Source of the DNA: an uncultured Anaerolineae bacterium
GTDB lineage: Bacteria > Chloroflexota > Anaerolineae > Anaerolineales > Villigracilaceae
Assembly (NCBI GenBank): GCA_903846015.1
Contig: CAIMZS010000488.1
Location: 1-53,999, forward strand
Reading direction: 5' to 3'
Length of the DNA: 53,999 bases
Numbering within the stretch: the first letter of the stretch is position 1; every line of letters starts with the position of its first letter. The position numbers and the translations under genes were made by a program. Of this stretch, positions 34,302 to 42,023 are shown piece by piece. The notes under the pieces are model-generated. The model made no database searches. It saw nothing but the letters and a program-made list of their open reading frames with translations, and had not been told where the DNA came from.

Positions 34302-34814
34302 TTACCATCTGTCCCAATGAACTACATCGTCAAAGTCACGCCGTCCGCCTTTTTGGGGCGGGGCGCTCAATAGTTTTTCGTCAAGCGGGTATCCAAATGA
34401 GAGCACAAGGCGCAGGTGCCATTCGGCTGGAAACCCTAAAATCGAGCGTGCTTTTTCGGGTTCGTAAATCGAAGCCGGGCATGATCCAAGCCCCAGTTCC
34501 CAGGCGGCCAGCTGCATAAAGGCCGCTGCCTGGCCAGCATCAAAGAGATGCTGGAACTTCTCGTTCGGGTCCGGGATCAGGATTGCAACCGCCATGGCTG
34601 CCCCGGCGACGTGGCTGGCCCATTCTCCACACGTGGAGATGGCTTTGAGGGTTTCTTTATCGCGGATGGCGATAAACTGCCAGGCCTGGTTGTTTTTAGA
34701 AGATTGTGAGCGCCGCCCGGCATTCAGGATCGCATGCACAATATCATCGGGGATGGCCTTGTCTTGAAATTTGCGGACAGCGCGCTTGGTGAGAATGGCT
34801 TCGGATACGTTCAT
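34302..34814 (-). CDS. Nitroreductase-family FMN oxidoreductase
   Basis: A 170-residue protein beginning VSEAILTKRAVRKFQDKAIPDDIVHAILNAGRRSQSSKNNQAWQF, the nitroreductase FMN-binding start, followed by the dimer-helix region QAAAFMQLAAWELGLGSCPAS and ILGFPAEWHLRLVLSFGYP. Members reduce flavins, quinones or nitro groups with NAD(P)H. It is first in a probable three-gene operon with the ADP-forming synthetase and TfoX gene, which may point to electron balancing in fermentation. Confidence 0.9.
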   Translation of the reverse strand: MNVSEAILTKRAVRKFQDKAIPDDIVHAILNAGRRSQSSKNNQAWQFIAIRDKETLKAISTCGEWASHVAGAAMAVAILIPDPNEKFQHLFDAGQAAAFMQLAAWELGLGSCPASIYEPEKARSILGFPAEWHLRLVLSFGYPLDEKLLSAPPQKGGRRDFDDVVHWDRW

Positions 34815-35091
34815 ATTGACCTGACTCTCCGGAATAATTTTGAACCCTTGCTCACGTTAGTGGGGATCAAATGGTAACGCTTTGTCTGAACCGATTCTGC
34901 GCATGATTTAAAAACTGGCGCAGTCTACCAGTGAAAGCTTGCGACGGTTTGCTACAAGAACGGCACTCATCGCTTGCAGATGAATGTTTTCATCCATCCC
35001 AACAACTCTACAACAGGAATGATGTCACTTTAAAATAATCGCACTGCTTCCATTCCAAATCGATGCTTGAGCAGGGCGGTCGTTTCCAGCA

Positions 35092-35330
35092 TTACGTCAT
35101 TAATGTCAAACAAGGATAACATGATGAAAGTATTGCGTTCCATCCTGTCCGGGTGATCTGGTTGCCGTTGGGTTTGCCGTTGTCATTATACCCGTTTGTG
35201 ACCAGCTCGCCATTCGGTAGGTGATCGTCACGGGCATGTCAGATGAGTCGTAGGGCCAGGCAGTGGTGAATGGGGCTGGCGGTGCGGCGAGCGTTGTTTG
35301 GGAAATGGCTGGCCAAGGCACAACGCGACC
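35092..35330 (-). pseudogene. Fragment of an RHS/YD-repeat protein, frameshifted
   Basis: One minus-strand frame reads ISQTTLAAPPAPFTTAWPYDSSDMPVTITY and the next frame continues PNGELVTNGYNDNGKPNGN. Joined, these match the YD-repeat consensus (YDSSDxPVTITYPNGE-VxNxYND). One C appears to be missing near 35215. Both ends of the gene are missing. RHS proteins are large secreted or toxin-bearing proteins; only this scrap remains. Confidence 0.65.
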
Positions 35331-35412
35331 AGCAGGATGGCGTTCATGCGTGGGGTTTTTTATGAGATGTGAATCCCTTTGTAGTGATGCGTGGTTTCCC
35401 TCGGAATGAATA

Positions 35413-35458
35413 TGCCGGAACCGGGACTATCGCCTCGTGCCGGAACCGGGACTATCGC
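35413..35458 (+). repeat. Tandem pair of GGAACCGGGACTATCGC repeats
   Basis: Two identical 21-base units (TGCC followed by GGAACCGGGACTATCGC) start 25 bases apart, at 35413 and 35438. Related minus-strand copies lie at 3417-3447. The unit has no evident hairpin. Confidence 0.65.
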
Positions 35459-35776
35459 GCTAATTCCTAAACTGGACTGGCTGGAAGCGCTTAACTACAA
35501 ATCTGAACCACAAGACACAAAGAGCGCAAAGATTACTGAGCAAAAAGTAAGCAGTTCTTTTTACACATAAAAGTTTGGCGACTTTGCACCGCGGTTTAAG
35601 GATTTCTTGTTTTTTGTGCAAGAATCTCACTGATAAAGTGCTGAAGACTCTGCAAGGACCGGTAAATCAATCTGAATAAAAGCATCTGAAACAGCCGGAT
35701 AAATGGTATGGGGGCTGCCGAAATCTATTCTCTCGATCATCGTAAACATCATATTGAAAGAGCAGGGTCGGTCAGG

Positions 35777-36163
35777 TTATTTTATCCGGTCAGCCAATGC
35801 AGCTTTGGTAGCATCGCCGGCTTGGAAGATACCCCGTACCTGGATCGATTCAATCACTTCACAGGCAAGTTCAGGGGAGATGTCGTTGCTGAGGCGCAGA
35901 AAGCCGACTACGTTAATTTTGATTTTCTCTCCCTTATTCTTGTGTTTATCGAAATCAGATTTGTCAAAGACGAGTACACCAATTGCATACGAATGGCGCG
36001 ATACTGCCTGCTGGATTTCCAGGTTGTGCTTATCCAACAGGTTGCGGATGGATGTTCGGATGAAGTCAGTCCGGTTGGAATATAGGCCCTCCTGTACCAG
36101 TAAATCGACTTTGCCGAGATCGACTGCGGACATGTTGATGGTGATTTTTTCAGTTTCGGGCAT
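35777..36163 (-). CDS. Ribbon-helix-helix (CopG/MetJ-like) regulator with C-terminal sensor-like domain
   Basis: 128 residues. Residues 5-50 (EKITINMSAVDLGKVDLLVQEGLYSNRTDFIRTSIRNLLDKH) form a ribbon-helix-helix DNA-binding domain: a beta strand of alternating residues, then two helices with the G-x-S/Y-x-x-R turn. The remaining 75 residues have alternating hydrophobic strands (SYAIGVLVFDK, KINVVGFLRLSN) that could be a ligand or oligomer domain like that of NikR, though NikR's nickel histidines are not evident. It is 26 bases downstream of the double-GNAT gene. The twin CCATC-N5-GGATGG palindromes at the operon promoter are its likely targets. Confidence 0.82.
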   Translation of the reverse strand: MPETEKITINMSAVDLGKVDLLVQEGLYSNRTDFIRTSIRNLLDKHNLEIQQAVSRHSYAIGVLVFDKSDFDKHKNKGEKIKINVVGFLRLSNDISPELACEVIESIQVRGIFQAGDATKAALADRIK

Positions 36164-36189
36164 GTGAATCCTCTTAACGAGCTGTTTTA

Positions 36190-37239
36190 TTAAGGGTGGG
36201 ATTGCAAGTAACCCAGAATTTTCTGGAGTTGCACCTGCCAGAGGGTTTCAGCCATGTATGCTTTAAAACCAAGATCAGTATTGATCTTGAGCATGGCGGC
36301 ATTTGAGTCGGCATTGCCAGTCCGAATGTATTTGACCTGGGGACGTTCCAATAAAACTTTTTTTAGCATGGCTGCCTTGAGCCAGCGCCCCAATCCCTTG
36401 TTGCGGTATTGGGGGAACACTCCGGTCATATCCTGTCTCAGCACTTCCGGACGGCTCGGGTTCCAGACTGTCTCGGTATATCCCGCGAACTTTCCGGTAA
36501 CCAGGTCTGTGATAAAGAAAGTCCAACGCTGGTTGCCGCGCGCAAAGATATTTGTTTCCATCTGACGCAGCTGTTCCGGATTCATGTGCATATCCTCGAT
36601 CTCGAGGTCACCGTAAGGCTGCTGGTTAGTCAGATCATTCAGTTCGGCGATCGCCATGAGTTTCTCTTCCGGGTATGCCCCATCCCAAAAGCCCAATTCG
36701 AAATCAGTGAGGTTTGCCTGGCTGCTGGTCAGCCAATCGACAATCAAATCACGGTTCAGGTCTATAATTCGCAGCTGGTTGGTGTGAGCTTCCAGTCCCT
36801 TTTGTGCCCCGATGTGGGTCATAAATGCAGCTCCGCCTGATACCCGATCTACAGTGTTGGTCATAAGCAGCCGGCGATTCTCTTTGTGAGAAACCTCTGC
36901 GATCAGGCCCATAAGTTGGCACCCCAGTCCGCGTCTCCGGTATTCAGGCAGTACGGTGATATCGAATTGGGCCAGATGCTTGTTTTCTTCGACCCGCAGA
37001 ATGACAATGTTTGCCAGGGCAATAATCTCGTTTCGCTCAAGATTCCAGGCTGCCCACAGCTTAAAATCTGCAAATGGTGGGATGCTGCGCAGGTTTTGGA
37101 TTGTTTCGTCGAGTGGGACAGGCGGATCATCCGGCAGACGCTCGAGCCGGATCCGATTGGTATGCTGGTTCAGCGCAGCATATTCAATCTGGGATGAATC
37201 TTTTTCGAATGGACTGATGAAAATTTCGTGGTCGCGCAT
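36190..37239 (-). CDS. Tandem-GNAT acetyltransferase
   Basis: From the ATG at 37239 (AAGGAG 6 bases upstream) the protein has 349 residues in two GNAT halves. Each half has the acetyl-CoA pyrophosphate-binding motif: VLPEYRRRGLGCQLM in the first and VFPQYRNKGLGRWLK in the second. Each is followed by the expected Asn-containing region (MTNTVDRVSGGAAFM and IRTGNADSNAAMLKINTDLGFK). Such double-GNAT proteins in actinobacteria and Chloroflexota acetylate small molecules, often amino-sugar or mycothiol-type substrates. The substrate here is unknown. It shares an operon with an RHH regulator. Confidence 0.87.
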   Translation of the reverse strand: MRDHEIFISPFEKDSSQIEYAALNQHTNRIRLERLPDDPPVPLDETIQNLRSIPPFADFKLWAAWNLERNEIIALANIVILRVEENKHLAQFDITVLPEYRRRGLGCQLMGLIAEVSHKENRRLLMTNTVDRVSGGAAFMTHIGAQKGLEAHTNQLRIIDLNRDLIVDWLTSSQANLTDFELGFWDGAYPEEKLMAIAELNDLTNQQPYGDLEIEDMHMNPEQLRQMETNIFARGNQRWTFFITDLVTGKFAGYTETVWNPSRPEVLRQDMTGVFPQYRNKGLGRWLKAAMLKKVLLERPQVKYIRTGNADSNAAMLKINTDLGFKAYMAETLWQVQLQKILGYLQSHP

Positions 37240-37253
37240 CTTTCTCTCCTTGA

Positions 37254-37269
37254 CCATCCATATGGATGG
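37254..37269. promoter_or_regulatory. Operator 1: CCATCCATATGGATGG
   Basis: A perfect 16-base palindrome just inside the transcribed leader, about 15-30 bases past the predicted start and 15 bases before the GNAT ATG. The half-site CCATC recurs in operator 2. Confidence 0.6.
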
Positions 37270-37290
37270 CGAATGGATGTTATTTAGAGT

Positions 37291-37318
37291 ATTATATTTA
37301 TTTTGTCATACCTGTCAA
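37291..37318 (-). promoter_or_regulatory. Consensus sigma-70 promoter for the GNAT-RHH operon
   Basis: On the minus strand TTGACA (37313-37318), 16 bases, TATAAT (37291-37296): both hexamers match consensus. The start would be near 37284. It sits between the two operators. Confidence 0.8.
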
Positions 37319-37335
37319 GGTAAAACATCTATATG

Positions 37336-37351
37336 CCATCTATGCGGATGG
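37336..37351. promoter_or_regulatory. Operator 2: CCATCTATGCGGATGG
   Basis: The same CCATC-N5-GGATGG layout as operator 1, 82 bases away and 17 bases upstream of the -35. The two sites on either side of a strong promoter suggest repression by a looping or cooperative regulator. Confidence 0.6.
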
Positions 37352-37524
37352 TATGCGAATGTCTGGTAGTTGATTAACTTTCCAAAGAAACCGCAATCTA
37401 AATTGCAATCCAATATTTTGGCCTTATAATCTTGCCTACGATGAGAATGGCAGCGATGCTGGAATGCTGGGTGTCTTATCCTGGGCATCCTGCCTGATTG
37501 AAAGCTGAAGAGGAGTGAAGTCCG

Positions 37525-38520
37525 ATGAAACTTGTCAGTTACCTGGATTCTGAATCGTCCCGCCAGCCGCGTTTCGGCGCGTTGGTGGGTGCCGCCGTCG
37601 TTGATCCAGGCGCGGCCTCCAGTTGGGCACAGATCGCTTGCGGTATTCCGCGTGAAGAAGTACCGCACAGTCTGAGCGAATTTATTAACGCTGGGCCTGA
37701 GAAATGGGATTACACGGCCCAGGTGCTGGCGGAAGTTGCCAGATCTGGTGATCCGCTCGCATTGAACGGCTCACAACTTGTTGCGCTGGCTGTTCCTTTG
37801 GCCCAGGTACGCTTGTTGCCGCCGATCCAACCGCTTACCTTGCGAGATGCGTATGCATTTGAACAGCATGTCAGAAAGGCCAGTGAGAACCGCGGGCGAA
37901 CAGTGCCTGAAGAGTGGTACCGCTTCCCGGTCTTTTATTACACCAACTCGAATACCATTTATGGTACAGATACCGAGGTGCCTTACCCTCGGTATACAAA
38001 ATCGCTTGATTACGAATTGGAAATCGCCGCTGTGATCGGAAAGAGTGGAAAAGATCTGGATCCGACCGAAGCTGCCAACACTATCTTTGGATTCACCATT
38101 TTTAATGATTGGTCAGCCCGCGATATTCAGCGCGCAGAAATGAAGGCCGGTCTCGGTCCGGCGAAGGGCAAGGATTTTGCATCATCGCTTGGTCCATGCA
38201 TCGTGACTCTGGACGAATTGGTTGATTGCGCAACCGGGCGCCCCGGGGTGTATGACCTTGCCATGTTGGCGCGGGTCAACGGGGAAGAAAGATCACGGGG
38301 AAATTTCAAGGATATTTACTGGTCATTCGGCGATATTATTGCGCGCGCATCGCAGGAATGCTCCATTTTTCCCGGTGATGTGATCGGTTCGGGTACGGTT
38401 GGCACCGGCTGCCTGCTTGAACTGACCAAGGGGGAAGGGCCCTGGCTGCGCGAGGGTGATGTTGTGGAGCTGGAGATTGAAAAAATCGGTGTTTTGAGAA
38501 ATGTTGTGGGTAACAATTGA
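37525..38520 (+). CDS. Fumarylacetoacetate hydrolase-family protein
   Basis: 331 residues. The FAH domain is clear: GTDTEVPYPRYTKSLDYELEIAAVIGKSGKDL, IFGFTIFNDWSARDIQRAEM and the Gly-rich GTGCLLELTKGEGPWLREGDVVELEIEKIG near the end; the metal-binding acidic residues are those in YELE and the later Asp. The family cleaves C-C bonds or hydrates/decarboxylates acylpyruvate-like compounds. GAGGAG lies 9-14 bases upstream of the ATG. It has no aromatic-degradation neighbours, so the substrate is unknown. Confidence 0.9.
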   Translation: MKLVSYLDSESSRQPRFGALVGAAVVDPGAASSWAQIACGIPREEVPHSLSEFINAGPEKWDYTAQVLAEVARSGDPLALNGSQLVALAVPLAQVRLLPPIQPLTLRDAYAFEQHVRKASENRGRTVPEEWYRFPVFYYTNSNTIYGTDTEVPYPRYTKSLDYELEIAAVIGKSGKDLDPTEAANTIFGFTIFNDWSARDIQRAEMKAGLGPAKGKDFASSLGPCIVTLDELVDCATGRPGVYDLAMLARVNGEERSRGNFKDIYWSFGDIIARASQECSIFPGDVIGSGTVGTGCLLELTKGEGPWLREGDVVELEIEKIGVLRNVVGNN

Positions 38521-38575
38521 TAGGATTGCCTTGTTTTCAAAATCTCTACTCATATTCCTTTAAAGCAGGTATATT

Positions 38576-39184
38576 ATGATGATGGGAACAATCTACATCA
38601 TTTGTGCGTCTATTCTGTGGGGCATGGTGCATTCCATCCTGGCCTCACACGGATTTAAACGGTTGGTTCGTAAAGCTTTTGGCGCTGTGGCATTTTACAG
38701 GTTGTACAGGTTCTCTTACAATTTGTTTGCCCTGGCAAGCTTCATCCCGATCGCATTGATGCTGATCACGCTTCCAGACCAGGCGCTTTACACAATCCCG
38801 GCGCCGTGGGTATATCTTTCGACATTATTGCAGGGATTGGCTGTTTTTGCCATGATCGCTGGCATTATGCAGACTGGCGTGATGGAGTTTACGGGCCTGG
38901 CCCAGATATCTCCGTATTACGAAGATTCAAAACCAGGACAGTTGGTGGTTGATGGACTTTACGCCATCGTCCGCCACCCGCTTTACAGTGCCGGGCTTGT
39001 TTTTATCTGGTGTTCGTCTGAAATGACTATCAACAGGCTGGCTTTATGGATCATCTTTTCAATGTATATCCTCGTTGGCGCGTATTTTGAAGAGCGAAGG
39101 TTATTGAGAGATATTGGCCCGGCATATGCTGAATACAAAAAAAATACAGCCATGTTCATTCCAGGTTTTATCAAAAAAGTGTAA
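38576..39184 (+). CDS. Second isoprenylcysteine methyltransferase-like membrane protein
   Basis: 202 residues, four to six membrane helices. The signature LVVDGLYAIVRHPLYSAGLVFIWCS, then FEERRLLRDIGPAYAEYKKNTAMFIPGF, is the same ICMT/NnrU-type motif as the gene at 29828. Three ATG codons in a row mark the start, so the exact one is uncertain. It lies 55 bases after the FAH gene and 6 bases before the VanW gene, so it may be cotranscribed with either or both. Confidence 0.85.
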   Translation: MMMGTIYIICASILWGMVHSILASHGFKRLVRKAFGAVAFYRLYRFSYNLFALASFIPIALMLITLPDQALYTIPAPWVYLSTLLQGLAVFAMIAGIMQTGVMEFTGLAQISPYYEDSKPGQLVVDGLYAIVRHPLYSAGLVFIWCSSEMTINRLALWIIFSMYILVGAYFEERRLLRDIGPAYAEYKKNTAMFIPGFIKKV

Positions 39185-39190
39185 CGTATT

Positions 39191-41098
39191 ATGACTGCCC
39201 AAACCCCTGTTCGATTTGTCCATCCTCGCCGCGAACGCCGTGAAAACGGCGCTGTCTTGATTCAGTTGGCCGTTGCAAGTTTGGCTGGCACAGCTTTTTT
39301 CCTGCTTGTGTTAATCATACTCTCTTTGGGGTACCGGCTGGTTTATGCGGGGCGTATTTTCCCGGGTGTTACGATCGCTGGCGTGAACGTTTCTGGCATG
39401 AAGCCCGATGAGGCAGCCAAAAAAATCCAATCTTTACTGACCTTTCCTGAAAACGGAAAAATCGTTTTTCGTGATCATCAAAGTGTCTGGATAGAGACGC
39501 CGGCTCATTTAGGCGTGGCTCTCGATCCGGCAGCTACAGCACAACTTGCCTATAACCTGGGGCGAGTAAACGGATTGTTCCAAAACATCAACGATCAGTT
39601 AAATTCCGCCCAGGTGGGTGCGATTGTTCCGCCGGTGATATTGTTTGATCAACGTATCGCCAATTTGTATCTGCAAAATCTGGCTCACAGCATCGATAAG
39701 CCGACGATGGAAGCAACCCTGACGATTAATGGGCTGGCCGTGACATCTGAACCCGGACAGATGGGTCGCCTATTGGATGCGAATGCCACGATGGTTTTTC
39801 TCAATGCCCAAATGCAGTCCTTTCGCGATGGCGAAGTACCGCTCGTGATCACAGAACAATCTCCGAAAGTGATTGATGCATCCCCACAAGCCGATGCTGC
39901 CAGACGCTTGCTGTCTGCTCCGTTGGTCATTTCGCTTCCAGATGCCCATGTTGGTGATCCTGGACCGTGGCAGATTCTGCCCACAGATCTTGCACCCATG
40001 CTGCGGGTTGGGCGTTTGGGCAGCGGGGCCGGCTCGCAATACGTTGTCCAGCTTGATCGTGCGATGCTCCAATCGATTCTGGACCCAATTGTCACGCTGG
40101 TAAACCGGCCGGAAGCTGACGCCCGTTTTACCTTCAATGATCAAATCGGCCAATTGGAACCGATTAAGGCATCGGTGGTTGGGCTTCAAATCGATATTCA
40201 AGCTTCGCTGGACGAAATTGAAAAAGCAGCCGGAAGTGGGCAGCAGTCGGTAAACCTGGTGGTTAAGACCACCCAGCCGCAAGTGTCTGATACTGCAACC
40301 AGCCAGCAGTTGGGTATTACTCAGTTGATCGGCGCACAGACAACATACTTTTACGGTTCCAGCGCTGCGCGTTTGAAGAATATCCAGACTGCCGCCGCCA
40401 ACTTTCATGGAGTGCTTGTTGCCCCAGGTGCGACTTTTTCGATGGGTCAATATGTTGGCGATGTTAGCCTGGACAGCGGTTATGCTGAGGCTTTGATCAT
40501 TTATAACGGCAAAACCATCAAAGGGGTTGGGGGTGGGGTTTGCCAGGTGAGCACAACCCTGTTCCGGACCGTTTTCTATGCGGGTTTCCCGGTGGTTGAG
40601 CGCCATGCACACGCTTATCGGGTCTTTTATTATGAACAAGCGGCTGGTGGACGAAATAATCCTCAGCTTTCAGGCTTTGATGCAACTGTCTATTTTCCAT
40701 TGATCGATTTTAAGTTCACCAATGACACACCCTATTGGCTTTTAATGGAAACGTATTTCAGCCCGGTAACCTATTCGCTTACCTGGAAGTTCTATTCCAC
40801 GCCCGATGGTCGCACTGTTCAAACCGATTTTTCTGGCCCCACCCATATTGTCCCGGCGCTTCCGCCTACTATTACCTATAATCCGGATGCGGAGCCTGGC
40901 TCGATCAAGCATGTTGACTATGCCGCTGAGGGCGCGGATGTAAGCATAAGCCGCGTAGTCAGTAAGGATAGCAGGATTTTATTTGTTGAAAAGTGGGATA
41001 CTCATTACCTTCCCTGGGCTGACGCCTGTGAATATGGCCCAGGCATCACGGATCCTACAAAATACCTTAAAAATAAGGGTTGGTGTCAGAAACCCTGA
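39191..41098 (+). CDS. VanW-family protein with membrane anchor and putative peptidoglycan-binding domains
   Basis: A 635-residue protein. A membrane helix lies near 22-48 (VLIQLAVASLAGTAFFLLVLIILSLG). The middle has two regions of the PG_binding_4 type (VTIAGVNVSGMKPDEAAKKI, then ARRLLSAPLVISLPD). The C-terminal third is the VanW domain: VLVAPGATFSMGQYVGDVSLDSGYAEALIIYNGKTIKGVGGGVCQVSTTLFRTVFYAGFPVVERHAHAYRV. VanW occurs in vancomycin-resistance clusters but its role is unclear; a cell-wall function is likely. The gene follows the methyltransferase by 6 bases. Confidence 0.88.
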   Translation: MTAQTPVRFVHPRRERRENGAVLIQLAVASLAGTAFFLLVLIILSLGYRLVYAGRIFPGVTIAGVNVSGMKPDEAAKKIQSLLTFPENGKIVFRDHQSVWIETPAHLGVALDPAATAQLAYNLGRVNGLFQNINDQLNSAQVGAIVPPVILFDQRIANLYLQNLAHSIDKPTMEATLTINGLAVTSEPGQMGRLLDANATMVFLNAQMQSFRDGEVPLVITEQSPKVIDASPQADAARRLLSAPLVISLPDAHVGDPGPWQILPTDLAPMLRVGRLGSGAGSQYVVQLDRAMLQSILDPIVTLVNRPEADARFTFNDQIGQLEPIKASVVGLQIDIQASLDEIEKAAGSGQQSVNLVVKTTQPQVSDTATSQQLGITQLIGAQTTYFYGSSAARLKNIQTAAANFHGVLVAPGATFSMGQYVGDVSLDSGYAEALIIYNGKTIKGVGGGVCQVSTTLFRTVFYAGFPVVERHAHAYRVFYYEQAAGGRNNPQLSGFDATVYFPLIDFKFTNDTPYWLLMETYFSPVTYSLTWKFYSTPDGRTVQTDFSGPTHIVPALPPTITYNPDAEPGSIKHVDYAAEGADVSISRVVSKDSRILFVEKWDTHYLPWADACEYGPGITDPTKYLKNKGWCQKP

Positions 41099-41173
41099 TG
41101 CATGGTACAATCTTTCGCCGTATCATTGCCTTGCAAAAAATAAACTGGTGTACGGTAACCCAAGGAGAAATCG

Positions 41174-41392
41174 ATGGTCTCTCAGGAACTGCTCGAAATC
41201 TTGCGCTGCCCGGCCTGTGTGCGTGAAAAAGATGGATTGCTCGTGCTCTCGCGCGAATCATGGCTGGTTTGCCAGGATTGTGGACGAAAATATCCCATCG
41301 TGGATGATATTCCCATAATGTTGATCGATGAAGGTGATAAATGGGTAAAGACTGCTGTCGAAGCTCTGCCTGTACCCCCGCCGTCTCGTTGA
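41174..41392 (+). CDS. Trm112-family zinc-binding protein
   Basis: A 72-residue protein: MVSQELLEILRCPACVREKDGLLVLSRESWLVCQDCGRKYPIVDDIPIML. CPAC and CQDC give the four zinc cysteines. Trm112 proteins activate methyltransferases for tRNA, rRNA or release factor in eukaryotes and archaea; bacterial copies (YcaR-like) are little studied. AAGGAG lies 7 bases before the ATG. Confidence 0.9.
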   Translation: MVSQELLEILRCPACVREKDGLLVLSRESWLVCQDCGRKYPIVDDIPIMLIDEGDKWVKTAVEALPVPPPSR

Positions 41393-41420
41393 CAAATGCC
41401 AGCGCCCACCAAATTGCTTT

Positions 41421-41996
41421 ATGACTGAATTGGACAGCCTTTGCGCCGAGTTGACCTGTGGGGATGATGAGCGCGCTGAAAAAGCCGCCGGTTGTTTTCC
41501 AGAATTTGGCGCCGCTGGTTTACAAGCACTGCGTAGGCTGATCAAGGCTCAGAATGCAGATGAACGCTGGTGGGCTGTGCGGGCAATGGCTGGTTTTGAA
41601 ATTGGAACTACCATTGATTTGCTGGAGGCGCTGCAAGACAAATCCAGCGATGTTCGCCAGGCATCAGCAATGGCTTTCTGCCACCATCCTGATCCTCGGG
41701 CTGTGCTGCCGCTTGTTCAGGTACTGGACGATCCCGATCCAATGACCGCGAGGCTGGCATCCAATGCGTTGGTACAGATCGGCGCAGATGCGACCCTGGC
41801 ATTGTTGAATGTTCTCATCAATGGGAAGCAATCTGCCAGGCTTGAAGCTGTGCGCGCGTTGGCTGAGATCAAAGACACACGCGCCATTCCCGGCCTGATG
41901 AAGGCACTTGAAACTGATTCGGCATTAATGCAATACTGGGCCGGGCTTGGCCTCGACAAATTGGGCGTTGGAATGGTTTATCTCAAACCCGATTAA
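41421..41996 (+). CDS. HEAT-repeat protein
   Basis: 191 residues made almost wholly of about five HEAT or PBS-lyase-like helical repeats: ADERWWAVRAMAGFEIGTTIDLLEALQDKSSDVRQASAMAFCHH ... TARLASNALVQIGADATLALLNVLI ... ARLEAVRALAEIKDTRAIPGLMKAL. Such solenoids bind other proteins. It has no ribosome site and starts 28 bases after the Trm112 gene, so it is probably translated from the same mRNA. The partner is unknown. Confidence 0.85.
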   Translation: MTELDSLCAELTCGDDERAEKAAGCFPEFGAAGLQALRRLIKAQNADERWWAVRAMAGFEIGTTIDLLEALQDKSSDVRQASAMAFCHHPDPRAVLPLVQVLDDPDPMTARLASNALVQIGADATLALLNVLINGKQSARLEAVRALAEIKDTRAIPGLMKALETDSALMQYWAGLGLDKLGVGMVYLKPD

Positions 41997-42023
41997 CCTA
42001 TTGATTGAAGATATAAAAAAACT

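Larger units (their letters stand above)
34815..35776. other. Long gene-poor stretch with a decayed gene and repeats
   Basis: 962 bases between the nitroreductase start and the RHH gene stop. It holds the RHS-like remnant (35092-35330) and two copies of the GGAACCGGGACTATCGC repeat. Elsewhere no coding, RNA or regulatory signal is seen. It looks like scar DNA from an earlier insertion or deletion. Confidence 0.6.

Noticed and set aside
39770..40639. Minus-strand frame of 289 codons inside the VanW gene
   Set aside because: Long only by chance; the opposite strand has the full VanW and anchor pattern.
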